Notes: generated from the letters alone by a model not told the origin. DNA of 64,000 bases from CAZADA01 sp964568975 (GCA_964568975.1 CAZMSO010000003.1:50572-114571), one strand, 5' to 3'. Positions 1 through 11,036 are shown, numbered from the stretch's first letter. Numbers and translations: made by a program.

Positions 1-1
1 C

Positions 2-1018
2 TGGAGGGATCTTGCGCGGGCTCGCCCTGGCGATGTCACGGGCCTAATGCGCGTGTCCGACATTATGGCGCTGCGCGAGACGGCGCCCCCCCCGCCCGCC
101 GCCGCCGGACACGCTCAGCCCCGCGCGCGCGCGAATCTTGAGGTGCAAAACGGCTGTGATCACCGCTGCACGTTTTGCGTCATCCCCTATGGCCGCGGCA
201 ATTCTCGCTCTGTCCCCGCGGGCGTAGTCGTGGAAGAGGCGCAACGTCTGGTCGACGCCGGTCATCGCGAAATCGTGCTGACGGGGGTGGACATCACAAG
301 CTGGGGCCACGATTTGCCCGGCGCGCCAAAACTCGGCGCTCTGGTGCGGCGGATTCTCCGCCATGTCCCGGATCTCGGTCGGCTCCGGCTTTCCTCCCTC
401 GACGCGGTGGAGATTGATCCTGAGCTCTTTGACTTCGTGGCTTCTGAGCCCAGAGTCGCGCCGCATTTGCATCTCTCACTGCAAGCCGGCGACGACATGA
501 TCCTCAAACGCATGGCGCGTCGGCATCGCCGAGCGGACGCGGTCGCGCTGTGTGAGCGATTGCGCGCAGCGCGGCCGGAGATTGCGTTCGGAGCGGATCT
601 GATTGCGGGCTTTCCTACGGAAACGGAGGCGATGTTCGCGAATTCGCTGGCGTTGGTGGAGGATTGCGGCCTGGCGTATGTGCACGTGTTTCCGTTCAGC
701 CCGCGCCCCGGCGCGCCGGCTGCGCGCATGCCCCAACTCCCGCGAGAGGTGGTGAAAGCGCGCGCGGCGCGCTTGCGCGCGGCGGGTGCGGCGGCGCTCG
801 CACGGCGCTTGGACGCCCATATCGGCCATGAGCGGGAGGTTTTGATCGAGCGCGCGGGCCCCGACGGCGCGACGGGGCGTTTGGCGGATTTCAGTGAAGC
901 GCGCGTCACGGGACGGGCCGCCGGCGCGACCGCCGCCCCCGGCGTTGCGCTGCGCGGACGCGTCACGGGCCATGACGGCCGCACCCTTCTGATCGACGCA
1001 GCGGAGGCGAGCGGGTGA
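2..1018 (+). CDS. mtaB: tRNA (N(6)-L-threonylcarbamoyladenosine(37)-C(2))-methylthiotransferase MtaB, 5' partial
   Basis: Radical-SAM methylthiotransferase that adds the 2-methylthio group to t6A37 of ANN-decoding tRNAs. The reading frame is open to the left edge, so the N-terminal UPF0004 domain lies outside the window and the ATG at 47 is internal. The radical SAM cluster motif CxxxCxxC is encoded at 155-178 and is followed by the PYGRGNSRS segment typical of MtaB. A TRAM-like RNA-binding end occupies the last ~60 residues. The stop overlaps the ftsY start (GTGA), so the two are translationally coupled. The family assignment is firm; only the left boundary is unknown. Confidence 0.95.
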   Translation, partial: WRDLARARPGDVTGLMRVSDIMALRETAPPPPAAAGHAQPRARANLEVQNGCDHRCTFCVIPYGRGNSRSVPAGVVVEEAQRLVDAGHREIVLTGVDITSWGHDLPGAPKLGALVRRILRHVPDLGRLRLSSLDAVEIDPELFDFVASEPRVAPHLHLSLQAGDDMILKRMARRHRRADAVALCERLRAARPEIAFGADLIAGFPTETEAMFANSLALVEDCGLAYVHVFPFSPRPGAPAARMPQLPREVVKARAARLRAAGAAALARRLDAHIGHEREVLIERAGPDGATGRLADFSEARVTGRAAGATAAPGVALRGRVTGHDGRTLLIDAAEASG

Positions 1019-2193
1019 TTTTCCGTTGGGGCAAGCGCGAATCTGAACCACCAAGCCCGCCGGCGGAGGCCGACGCCGCGCCGGCCGCGCCCGAGGGTGA
1101 GCCGCGCGCGGAATCCGCCACGGCTGCGCCGCCCGACCCAACCGTCGCTGCGGAGCCCGAGGACGCCGCGCCCCCTGGCGATACTGATCCTGGCGACACC
1201 GATCCTGGCGACACCGATCCTGGCGACACCGATCCTGGCGCGCCGTCCCCAGACGCCCAGCGCGGCTTTTTCGCGCGCATGGCCCAAGGCCTTAAACGCT
1301 CCTCATCGCGGCTCAGCGATTCTGTCTCGGCGCTCTTCACGAAACGCCGCCTGGATGACGAGGCCCTAGAGGAGCTGGAAGACATGCTGCTTGCAGCGGA
1401 TCTCGGCGCGGCGCCGGCTGGGCGGGTGATTGCGCGGCTCGCAAAGGATAAGTTCGACAAGGACGTGACGGACGCCGATGTGCGCACGGCGATGGCCGCC
1501 GTCATTACAGAGACCCTCGCGCCCCATGAAGCGGCCCTCGATCTCTCTGGCGCGCGGCCTCAGGTCGTTATGTTCGTCGGCGTCAACGGTGCGGGCAAGA
1601 CGACCACGCTTGGCAAAATCGCGGCGCTCATCGCCCGCGAAGGACGCAAAGTCGTGCTCGCGGCCGGCGACACGTTTCGCGCCGCCGCGATTGAACAGCT
1701 TCAAGTCTGGGGCGCGCGCACGGGCTGTGTGGTGGTGGCGAAACCCTTGGGCTCGGACGCCGCAGGCCTGGTGTTTGAAGCCTATGAACGCGCTGTGGCG
1801 GAGGACGCCGACGTTCTGTTAGTGGACACCGCCGGGCGGCTTCAAAACAAAGCCCAACTCATGGACGAGCTGAAGAAGATCGTGCGTGTCTTGAAGAAAC
1901 ACGACGACAGCGCCCCTCATCACTCCCTGCTCGTCCTCGACGCCACCGTGGGTCAGAACGCGCTCTCCCAAGCGGCCGCGTTTCGCGAGGCGGGCGATGT
2001 CACCGGCCTGATCATGACTAAGCTCGACGGCACCGCCAAAGGCGGGGTGCTTGTCGCGCTGGCGGATCGCCACCCGGATTTGCCGATTTACTTCGCCGGC
2101 GTGGGCGAAGGGATCGATGATCTTCAGCCCTTTTCCGCAGACGCGTTCGCCCAGGCCCTGGCGGCCTCCGACACCGCCGACACGCCGGCGTGA
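1015..2193 (+). CDS. ftsY: Signal recognition particle receptor FtsY
   Basis: SRP-receptor GTPase that docks SRP-ribosome complexes at the inner membrane. It has 392 residues: an acidic Pro/Ala/Glu-rich A domain (residues 1-95), the N helical bundle, then the G domain with GVNGAGKTTT (about 189-198), DTAGR (about 270) and TKLDGTAKGG (about 334). The GTG start overlaps the mtaB stop. The A domain contains four in-frame PGDTD pentapeptides from a 15-bp tandem repeat (1174-1233). Such variation is tolerable because this domain is poorly conserved. yciB follows after about 105 bp. Confidence 0.97.
   Translation: MIFRWGKRESEPPSPPAEADAAPAAPEGEPRAESATAAPPDPTVAAEPEDAAPPGDTDPGDTDPGDTDPGDTDPGAPSPDAQRGFFARMAQGLKRSSSRLSDSVSALFTKRRLDDEALEELEDMLLAADLGAAPAGRVIARLAKDKFDKDVTDADVRTAMAAVITETLAPHEAALDLSGARPQVVMFVGVNGAGKTTTLGKIAALIAREGRKVVLAAGDTFRAAAIEQLQVWGARTGCVVVAKPLGSDAAGLVFEAYERAVAEDADVLLVDTAGRLQNKAQLMDELKKIVRVLKKHDDSAPHHSLLVLDATVGQNALSQAAAFREAGDVTGLIMTKLDGTAKGGVLVALADRHPDLPIYFAGVGEGIDDLQPFSADAFAQALAASDTADTPA
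1174..1233. repeat. 15-bp tandem repeat x4 inside ftsY
   Basis: Four head-to-tail copies of CCTGGCGACACCGAT; the first copy has two substitutions (GATACT for GACACC). A partial fifth copy follows. The unit is a multiple of three and encodes PGDTD, so copy-number change would lengthen the acidic linker without a frameshift. Confidence 0.95.
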
Positions 2194-2298
2194 CCGCCCT
2201 GCTCGCGCTCAAAGGGATCGGATTGGCGTCACTGTGCGTATGATGGAATGCTGAGACATTCCTGCGGGGCGTCGTGGCCCCGCGCCGAGGAGATTGCG

Positions 2299-2994
2299 AT
2301 GATCGACACCAACACCGCCCGACCCGCCGGCGAGACGCCCCGCAACGGCGCTGAGCACACGCGCGCCGGCGCGCTGAAGCTGCTGGTGGACATTGGCCCG
2401 GTGATCGTGTTCGTCGCGGGCTACAACATCGCCAAGGCGATCGTCGGCGACGACGCGGTGTTTTGGGCCACCGGCGTTTACATGGTCGCGGCTGTGGCGG
2501 CCGTGATCGCGGCGAAGACCACCCAAGACCGCCTGCCGCCAATGCTGATCATCACAACCGTAATTGTGTTGGTGTTTGGGGCGCTGTCGCTGGGCTTCCG
2601 GCTCGCGGGCTCCGACTACGCCGACGATTTCGCGTATGTGAAACCCACTATCATTAATGGCCTGTTCGCCGGTGCAATCTTTGGCGGTCTCTTGATCGGG
2701 CGCAATGTGTGGAAGATTTTCTTCGGCGCGGTGTTCACCTTGCCGGAGCGGGTGTGGAACATTTTGGCCCTGCGCTGGGCGGGCTGGTTTGTCTTTCTCG
2801 GTGTGTTGAACCTCATCCTCGCATACCCGCCTGAAGACGCGTTCTGGCTGCGCTGGACGGGCCTCGATGCGGAGACGTTTTGGGCGAATTTCAAAGTGTT
2901 CGGCGTGTTGCCGCTGACCTTCCTCTTCGCGCTCGCCAACTTGCCGATCACACTAAAACACGCCGGTGCCGCAGACGCGCCGGACACGCCTTAG
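2299..2994 (+). CDS. yciB: Inner-membrane septation protein A family (YciB)
   Basis: YciB/intracellular septation protein A, a polytopic inner-membrane protein linked to envelope integrity and division. The 231 residues include the signature region LLVDIGPVIVFVAGYNIAK, then several hydrophobic spans, and the conserved block GLFAGAIFGGLLIGRNVWK. The frame is open to 2248, but the ATG at 2299 is preferred: GAGGAG lies just upstream and the extra residues are not family-like. It follows ftsY, as commonly seen in alphaproteobacteria. Confidence 0.93.
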   Translation: MIDTNTARPAGETPRNGAEHTRAGALKLLVDIGPVIVFVAGYNIAKAIVGDDAVFWATGVYMVAAVAAVIAAKTTQDRLPPMLIITTVIVLVFGALSLGFRLAGSDYADDFAYVKPTIINGLFAGAIFGGLLIGRNVWKIFFGAVFTLPERVWNILALRWAGWFVFLGVLNLILAYPPEDAFWLRWTGLDAETFWANFKVFGVLPLTFLFALANLPITLKHAGAADAPDTP

Positions 2995-3023
2995 GCGCAT
3001 TTGGCTGCGCGCACGCGCAGACG

Positions 3024-3542
3024 CTAGGAGGCCGCCGCGCGCAAGAATGGCGGAAAGCTCGTGCGATCCTTTGTGGCGCGCCAGTCCTTAAGGGCCCAAC
3101 CGACTGTGGGAAAGGCTAACTCCGTCCACGGAAGATCATCCCACGGAAACATCCGCACTTCCGTGCTTTCCGGCCCGGCGGCGACATCAGACTGGAGCGC
3201 AGCGCGAAACATCAGCTGCACCTGGCTGATGCGCGCAATGGAGTAGACGCCCAACAGCGCGTCAATGGCGATGCGTGCGCAAGCCTCTTCGCGGGCTTCG
3301 CGGCGGGCCGCCTCCTCCACGTCTTCGCCCTCCTCCATATAGCCGGCCGGCAGCGTCCAAAAGCCGAGCCGCGGCTCAATCGCGCGGCGGCAAAGCAAAA
3401 TCCGCCCCGCGTCGTCGACACACACCGAGCCCGCCACAAGCCGCGGATTGACGTAATCGACAAACCCGCACGCGTCGCAGACCCGCCGCGAGCGATCATC
3501 GCCGTCGGGAACACGCTGGCTGAAGGAGGGATGACGGGTCAT
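3024..3542 (-). CDS. Nudix hydrolase with N-terminal zinc-ribbon-like segment
   Basis: Hydrolase of nucleoside diphosphate-linked substrates; the exact substrate is unknown. The protein has 172 residues. The N-terminus has RVPDGDDRSRRVCDACG, the Nudix_N_2 ribbon pattern, although only one CxxC pair is visible. The Nudix box follows in the GYMEEGEDVEEAARREAREEA region, with the usual late glycine replaced by cysteine. The layout resembles ADP-ribose/NADH pyrophosphatase-like members. It is divergent from the MarR regulator, with about 200 bp between them that probably holds both promoters. Confidence 0.9.
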   Translation of the reverse strand: MTRHPSFSQRVPDGDDRSRRVCDACGFVDYVNPRLVAGSVCVDDAGRILLCRRAIEPRLGFWTLPAGYMEEGEDVEEAARREAREEACARIAIDALLGVYSIARISQVQLMFRAALQSDVAAGPESTEVRMFPWDDLPWTELAFPTVGWALKDWRATKDRTSFPPFLRAAAS

Positions 3543-3745
3543 GGCGGCGAGTGTGAGCGCGCCGCGCCGGCGCGTCCAGTGGGGCGCAGCGCGAGGGCCG
3601 CTGTTAACCCTTTGTCAGCCAATTGGCCCGGACTCGGACGAAAATGCCCTATCGCCTGCGCGATCGTGTTAAACTACCGCCGCATTGTGATGATAGCTCG
3701 TCACCCTGGCCCCACACTGCAAAAGGCGATGGCGCGAGGCGCGTG

Positions 3746-4375
3746 ATGACCGACACCCTAGACCGCGAACTGGACGACGCTCTGGAGACGTTTGATCTCG
3801 CCGGCTCGGCCAGTCATTTGATCCACCGGGCGCAGCAATTCGCCGCGGACCGCTATTCTGAAGCGCTCGCCGAAGGAGCGATCACCCAACGTCAATTCGC
3901 GGTGCTGAACGCCGTCGCCGCGAATGAAGGCCTCACCCAAACCCAGCTGGTGCGGGCCACCGGGATCGACCGTTCAACACTGGCGGAACTCGTGGCGCGC
4001 ATGTCTGACCGCCACCTCATCGTCCGTGAACGGGCGATGGCCGACGCCCGCGCGAACACTGTGCGCTTGACCGAGCACGGCCGCGCGGCTTTGGAGCAAA
4101 CACTGCCGCAAGTCAGCGCCGCCGACGACGCCATTATGCACGCGTTGCCGAAAGCGAAACGGGCCGCCTTTATCGACGCGCTGCAGCGCATTGCACGCGT
4201 GTTAGACGCGCCGGAGAGTGACGAAGCGCCGGCGGCGAAACCCAAAAAGCCGAAGAAAAAAGCGAAAAAAATCGAGAAGCCCGAGAAAGCAAAAGGCGCG
4301 AAGCCGAACGCCGATAAGCCGAAGAAGACGGCGAAGGCGTCAAAAAAAGCAGCGGATAAGAAAAAGCCGAAGTAA
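3746..4375 (+). CDS. MarR-family transcriptional regulator with lysine-rich C-terminal tail
   Basis: Winged-helix repressor/activator of the MarR type, 209 residues. The wHTH covers about residues 45-110 (TQRQFAVLNAV, then TQTQLVRATGIDRSTLAELV and the wing with RERAMADARANTVRLT). The ATG at 3746 starts at the natural MTDTLDREL; the 5'-extended frame to 3623 is not family-like. The unusual part is the final ~50 residues, almost entirely Lys, Ala, Pro and Glu, resembling histone H1-like tails, which may add non-specific DNA binding. The regulated genes are not evident. Confidence 0.9.
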   Translation: MTDTLDRELDDALETFDLAGSASHLIHRAQQFAADRYSEALAEGAITQRQFAVLNAVAANEGLTQTQLVRATGIDRSTLAELVARMSDRHLIVRERAMADARANTVRLTEHGRAALEQTLPQVSAADDAIMHALPKAKRAAFIDALQRIARVLDAPESDEAPAAKPKKPKKKAKKIEKPEKAKGAKPNADKPKKTAKASKKAADKKKPK

Positions 4376-4465
4376 CACATCGCGCAGCTTCCGCATCACG
4401 GGGCGGGTCACCACGCCCACCGGGCCGATGCGCTCGCCTGCGCCGCTGGCTGTGAACATCGCCAT
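4340..4465 (-). CDS. Possible 41-aa small protein
   Basis: Short ORF starting MAMFTASGAGERIGPVG. A good Shine-Dalgarno (GGAAGGGAAG) lies directly upstream and the start is 22 bp after the stop of the 125-aa ORF, as in a two-gene operon. The end overlaps the 3' end of the MarR gene on the other strand. I recognise no family. The hydrophobic C-terminus (LLRLFLIRCFF) could be an artefact of the lysine-rich complement. Confidence 0.35.
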   Translation of the reverse strand: MAMFTASGAGERIGPVGVVTRPVMRKLRDVLLRLFLIRCFF

Positions 4466-4487
4466 CTCACTTCCCTTCCGACGGGCG

Positions 4488-4865
4488 CTAAACCCGCACA
4501 TCCACAAGCGACCCGGGGCGAGGCGGCGCGTCGAACCGACCGCCGGCCCGCGGCGCTTCGCGCCGTCCCGCCGTTGAGTCAATGGTACCGCCGTCTGTGG
4601 CGGCGTCGAGGCTTGAACGAGCAGAATTGGCGCCAAAGGCCGTCCCCGCTGGACGCCCCGCTCCGGTTCTTTGAGGGGCGATGCGCCCATTCGCCGGGTC
4701 TTGCCCCGGACGGACTCCGTCCGCGCTTCCTTCGACGGGCCGCCGCAGCGGGCGCAAGGCGGGATCGACCGGCGCGGCCGCGCGTCCAGCGCGCTCTGAG
4801 CCCAGCCGAGCCAAGGCGGCTTGAGCAGTGATCAACGGATCGCGGGACGATGGTGGCGTTGGCAT
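4488..4865 (-). CDS. Hypothetical protein, 125 aa, low complexity
   Basis: ORF rich in Ala, Arg, Pro and Gly, ending PRPGSLVDVRV. Similar Pro-rich short proteins ending in (R)GSLVDxxV occur in alphaproteobacteria of uncharacterised function, from memory rather than search. It fills an otherwise empty interval between the MarR gene and ccmG and has a small ORF directly after it. In this GC-rich DNA a chance ORF of this length is possible, so confidence is moderate to low. Confidence 0.42.
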   Translation of the reverse strand: MPTPPSSRDPLITAQAALARLGSERAGRAAAPVDPALRPLRRPVEGSADGVRPGQDPANGRIAPQRTGAGRPAGTAFGANSARSSLDAATDGGTIDSTAGRREAPRAGGRFDAPPRPGSLVDVRV

Positions 4866-4892
4866 TGCGCCAAGCGCTTTACGCCAAACCGT

Positions 4893-5423
4893 TTAAAGAG
4901 CGCCTAACGCAACCAAAAGGGGGCGCACCTCGCGCGCCATAATCGTCGGCGTCAGCGGGCCCTTAATGTGGGCCGCAACCACCCCGTCGGCCCCCACAAT
5001 AAGCGTTTCCGGCGCGCCCGTGACGCCTAAGCGCTCGCCCACGACGCCTTCTTGATCAAGCCCGAGACGCGAAAACGGATCGCCCAGCTCGTCTAAGAAC
5101 GCTTGAGCGTCATAGGCGGAATCCCGCCAAACGAGACCGTGAACGGCCACGCCTTCGGCCGCTAAGCGCTCCAGGTGGCTGTGTTCAGCGCGGCAGGGCG
5201 CGCACCAGGACGCCCACGCGTTCAACACATAAGGCGCGCCGACCATCGCGGCGACATCTAAGCCGGCGCGCCCTTCGTTGAAGGGCGGCGCGGTAAACGC
5301 CGGCAAGGCTTGGCCGGTGAGCGGCCCGTCGGGGCCCGTCTCCACCCGGCTGAGCGCCGCCGCCACCAGCGCGACGAGCGCGATGGCGATCGCCAGCGGC
5401 GCAACCGTGGCGACGCGGATCAC
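4893..5423 (-). CDS. ccmG: Thiol:disulfide interchange protein CcmG/DsbE (cytochrome c maturation)
   Basis: Membrane-anchored periplasmic thioredoxin that keeps the apocytochrome c CxxCH cysteines reduced for heme attachment. It has 176 residues: an N-terminal membrane anchor (about 6-24) and a thioredoxin fold with WCAPC (Cys74, Cys77) and the cis-proline segment GVTGAPETLIV. The GTG start at 5423 overlaps the ccmD stop (GTGA), so this start is preferred over the upstream extension to 5588. It is the last gene of the minus-strand ccm operon. Confidence 0.95.
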   Translation of the reverse strand: MIRVATVAPLAIAIALVALVAAALSRVETGPDGPLTGQALPAFTAPPFNEGRAGLDVAAMVGAPYVLNAWASWCAPCRAEHSHLERLAAEGVAVHGLVWRDSAYDAQAFLDELGDPFSRLGLDQEGVVGERLGVTGAPETLIVGADGVVAAHIKGPLTPTIMAREVRPLLVALGAL

Positions 5424-5608
5424 AGCGCGTCCCTTCCGCCCTTCGCCGCAGCGCGCGCCCGCTGATGATCGCGCACATAAGCGGCAAGCAGACCGCCAAA
5501 GACGAGCGTGAACACACCATAAGCCGCGCCGATATAGGCCCACTCGCCAAACTGCGCGACTGCCGTTGACCACAGCGCCGCCATCCACGCTAAAGGATTG
5601 GCGCTCAT
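5420..5608 (-). CDS. ccmD: Heme exporter protein CcmD
   Basis: Small membrane protein that stabilises CcmE release from the CcmABC complex. It has 62 residues: one transmembrane segment (EWAYIGAAYGVFTLVFGGLL) followed by a basic tail (RDHQRARAAAKGG), the classic CcmD pattern. It is coupled to both neighbours by four-base overlaps: ATGA with ccmC and GTGA with ccmG. Confidence 0.92.
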   Translation of the reverse strand: MSANPLAWMAALWSTAVAQFGEWAYIGAAYGVFTLVFGGLLAAYVRDHQRARAAAKGGRDAL

Positions 5609-6345
5609 GAGCCCGCCTCCACCGCCGGCGCGGTCACGACCGGGGCCGCCATTCGCTGGGCCCGCCGACGCAAGAGCGCAGTGCGCGCGCCGAGCAAGGT
5701 CAGCGTCGCAAAAAGCGCGTTGACGCCGACCATGCTGATTAAGAGCGGCCAAAAGAACGCCGGATCCATCGCGCTGCCGCCCAAGGTGTTGCTCGCCGGC
5801 TGGTGCAGCGTGAACCACCACTCCACCGAGTATTTCACAATCGGCAGATTGACGGCGCCGACCATGCACAAAATCGCACCGGCCACCGCGCCTTGGCGCG
5901 GGTCGTCAATCGCCGCGCGCAAGGCCAAATACCCCAAATAAATCAAAAACAACACGAAGGTGGAGGTCAGCCGCGCATCCCACACCCACCACGCGCCCCA
6001 CGTGGGGTGGCCCCAAATCGCGCCCGTCGCGAGGGCGACGCCTGTAACCCCTGCGCCCAAGGGCGCCATAGCGCGCGCGAGTTCATCCGCCACAGGATGG
6101 CGCCAAATATAATACGTGAAGCTGGCGATCGCCATGGCGAGATAAGCCAGCAACGACAAGGACGCCGTCGGCACATGCACGAACATGATCCGCGCGAGGT
6201 CGCCTTGCAGCTGCTCCGCCGGCGCGGCCGCAAGCCCAAGGCCGAGGCCGAGCGGCATGCTCACCGCCGCCAGCACGCCGAACGCCCAGGTCGCCGGGCC
6301 GGAGATGCGCCAGAAGCGCTCAGCATTCGCGAGATAAGAAATCAT
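5605..6345 (-). CDS. ccmC: Heme exporter protein CcmC
   Basis: Heme-handling membrane protein that delivers heme to CcmE. It has 246 residues, six predicted transmembrane segments, and the tryptophan-rich WWD motif (HPTWGAWWVWDARLTS) flanked by conserved histidines (FVHVPTAS; KYSVEWWFTLHQPAS). Its start is separated from ccmB by ~340 bp that includes the assembly gap and a tandem-repeat tract, so it may need its own promoter or rely on read-through. Confidence 0.96.
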   Translation of the reverse strand: MISYLANAERFWRISGPATWAFGVLAAVSMPLGLGLGLAAAPAEQLQGDLARIMFVHVPTASLSLLAYLAMAIASFTYYIWRHPVADELARAMAPLGAGVTGVALATGAIWGHPTWGAWWVWDARLTSTFVLFLIYLGYLALRAAIDDPRQGAVAGAILCMVGAVNLPIVKYSVEWWFTLHQPASNTLGGSAMDPAFFWPLLISMVGVNALFATLTLLGARTALLRRRAQRMAAPVVTAPAVEAGS

Positions 6346-6420
6346 GATCGTTAAATACGGTCGCCCCGACGGCCGAGCAACGGGCGAGCGGCGTTTTCCG
6401 CTGGCCGTCGCCCAAAGACT

Positions 6421-6497
6421 GATGTCGGGGTTCCGATGTCGGGGTTCCGATGTCGGGGCCCCAAGGTCGAGGGCCCGACAGCCGGGCCTCGGCGTCG
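6421..6497. repeat. 14-bp tandem repeat tract left of the gap
   Basis: Three clear units GATGTCGGGGTTCC (6421-6434, 6435-6448) and GATGTCGGGGCCCC (6449-6462), then two decayed 14-bp units (AAGGTCGAGGGCCC, GACAGCCGGGCCTC). The tract runs into the N gap and its last 55 bp recur on the other side. Confidence 0.9.
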
Positions 6498-6597
6498 NNN
6501 NNNNNNNNNNNNNNNNNNNNNNNNNNNNNNNNNNNNNNNNNNNNNNNNNNNNNNNNNNNNNNNNNNNNNNNNNNNNNNNNNNNNNNNNNNNNNNNNN
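6498..6597. other. Assembly gap (100 N)
   Basis: Exactly 100 Ns, the usual placeholder for a gap of unknown length. It lies between ccmC and ccmB within the repeat tract. It interrupts no recognisable CDS. Confidence 0.99.
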
Positions 6598-6652
6598 GGT
6601 TCCGATGTCGGGGCCCCAAGGTCGAGGGCCCGACAGCCGGGCCTCGGCGTCG
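6598..6652. repeat. Right copy of 55-bp direct repeat flanking the gap
   Basis: Identical over 55 bases to 6443-6497, beginning GGTTCCGATGTCGGGGCCCC. Either the true sequence contains several copies of the tract or the same bases were reported at both contig ends. Confidence 0.95.
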
Positions 6653-6682
6653 CGCTCGCGCTTTCGCCCACGCGCCGGCCGC

Positions 6683-7357
6683 TCACTCCAAATGCATGCG
6701 CAAAGCCGCCGCCGCGCCGAAGGCGCCGACCAGCACGGAGGCCACCATCGTCGCGCCCAAAAGATAAAGCGCGCCTGTCGGGTCGCCGCCCGCTTGGGCC
6801 GCGCTCAACGCGCCGGCGGCGAAAATCACCGTCGGCGCCAGCAAGGGCGGGGCCATCACCGCAATGAGCAGACCGCCGCGCGCGCGCCCTGCAGCAAGCG
6901 CCGCCGCCGTCGCGCCAGCGCCCGTGAGCGCCGGCGCCGCCAACACCGCCACCGGCGCGGCCAAGCCCGCCGCCGCCTCCGACGCCGCCAAAAGCGTCGC
7001 GGCCACAGGCGCAAGCGCCGCCGCCGGCCCAAGCGCGGCCACCGCCCGCGCCAGGATCTTCGCGGCGGCGATCGCTTCCAGCGGCGCCTCCGACAAGCTC
7101 AGCTGCTCCAGCGCGCCGGTTTCCAAATCCTCCTGAAACATGTGCTCCAGGCCCATAATCGCGGCGAGCGTAAACGCCAGCACCATCGCGCCCGGTCCCG
7201 CGAGCGCCAAGCTCGCCGGCTCAGCGCCGATCGCGAACGCCGCCAAGGCCGACGCGCCCAGGAAAAACGCCGCCGCCGACGCCGCCCCCCCGCCGCCGCG
7301 CCAAGCCGCCGCCAGTTCACGCCCAAACAAGCGCGCCAGGCGCAGCGCCCCACTCAC
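6683..7357 (-). CDS. ccmB: Heme exporter protein CcmB (ABC permease)
   Basis: Membrane subunit of the CcmAB ABC complex that drives release of holo-CcmE. It has 224 residues, Ala-rich, with about six hydrophobic segments and the conserved cytoplasmic loop GLEHMFQEDLETGALEQL. The start overlaps the ccmA stop by four bases (ATGA). Length is typical (about 220). Confidence 0.95.
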   Translation of the reverse strand: MSGALRLARLFGRELAAAWRGGGGAASAAAFFLGASALAAFAIGAEPASLALAGPGAMVLAFTLAAIMGLEHMFQEDLETGALEQLSLSEAPLEAIAAAKILARAVAALGPAAALAPVAATLLAASEAAAGLAAPVAVLAAPALTGAGATAAALAAGRARGGLLIAVMAPPLLAPTVIFAAGALSAAQAGGDPTGALYLLGATMVASVLVGAFGAAAALRMHLE

Positions 7358-8076
7358 GCGCCGCCCCCGGCGCCGCGCCGGGCGCGGGTGGGCGACATGC
7401 GCAGCACGCGGGTGTCTGGCCAGGACACCGGCTCATGCACCGCCGCGACGACAACGCCGCCGGCGGCGCGGTGGGCGGCGATGACGTGGTCAAACTGGAC
7501 ACGCGCTTCAGAGTCCAAGCCGACCGCCGGTTCATCCAACAGCCACACCGCCCGTGCGCTCGCCGCCACGCGCGCGAGGGCTGCGCGCCGCTTTTGGCCG
7601 GCCGAAAGCCGTCGCGCCGGCGTGTCGGCCGCCGCCATAAGATCATAGAGCTGCAGCGCGGCCTCCACAGCCTCCGCCTCGGCCGCCGCCCCGAACCAGC
7701 GCGCGAAAAACCGCACATGCCCCCGCGGCGTTTCATCAGGCCGCAGGCCCTCGGCGTGGCTGAGGAGCGCGACGGCGTGCGCCGGCTCCAGCGCGTCCTC
7801 GCCGTCGGTCGCATATGTGATGCGCCCAGCCGCGACCGGCGTCAGCCCCGCTAACGCCCGCAGCAGCGAGGATTTGCCCGCGCCATTAGCGCCGCGGATT
7901 AACAGCGCGTCTCCGGGCGCGAGCCCAAACGTCACATCCTGCATCAACACGCGCCCGCCGCGCTGCACCGCCAAGGCGTCCACACGAAGCGCGAGGCCAT
8001 GGGCGCGGCTCGGCGTCTGACCGCGGGCGCTGCGTGGACGCGACGGATCGGTGGCGGATGAACTCAGAACCGACAT
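7354..8076 (-). CDS. ccmA: Heme exporter ATP-binding protein CcmA
   Basis: ATPase of the CcmAB complex. It has Walker A GANGAGKSS, ABC signature RRLSAGQKRR, and Walker B VWLLDEPAVGLD followed by the H-loop VHEP. The ATG at 8076 gives 240 residues; an upstream ATG at 8115 is also open. The N-terminal ~30 residues before VDALAVQRGGR are unusually long and low complexity for this family. It is the first gene of the minus-strand ccm operon and divergent from acnA across ~280 bp. Confidence 0.95.
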   Translation of the reverse strand: MSVLSSSATDPSRPRSARGQTPSRAHGLALRVDALAVQRGGRVLMQDVTFGLAPGDALLIRGANGAGKSSLLRALAGLTPVAAGRITYATDGEDALEPAHAVALLSHAEGLRPDETPRGHVRFFARWFGAAAEAEAVEAALQLYDLMAAADTPARRLSAGQKRRAALARVAASARAVWLLDEPAVGLDSEARVQFDHVIAAHRAAGGVVVAAVHEPVSWPDTRVLRMSPTRARRGAGGGA

Positions 8077-8356
8077 GCCGGCTCCATAGCGCGCTTGGCC
8101 GCGTCTGTCCTCCAACGCGCTGCGGCGCAGGTCCCGCCGCCAGCCGGCGCGCGTCGCCCGCCCGCGGCCAATGCGCGCGCTTCAGCACCAGCAGGCGTGC
8201 ATGCGCCGGCCCGCGATGGACGCGCGCGCGAAGCCGCCTATACTCCCGCGCGCGAAACGGCGTCGCACGTTCACCTGTCGCACCGGGGCCGCCGCCGTTA
8301 CGCCGTCACGTCCCACACGCGCATCCGCGCCGCGTTGCTTTTGAAAAGGATCGCCC

Positions 8357-11029
<2,673 letters not shown>

Positions 11030-11036
11030 GGCGGTC

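Noticed and set aside
6443..6652. 55-bp direct repeats as target-site duplication of a mobile element
   Set aside because: They belong to a tandem tract and abut an assembly gap; no transposase is visible.
6344..7648. Long plus-strand ORF across the N gap
   Set aside because: It reads through Ns and is the Arg-rich antisense of ccmB and ccmA.
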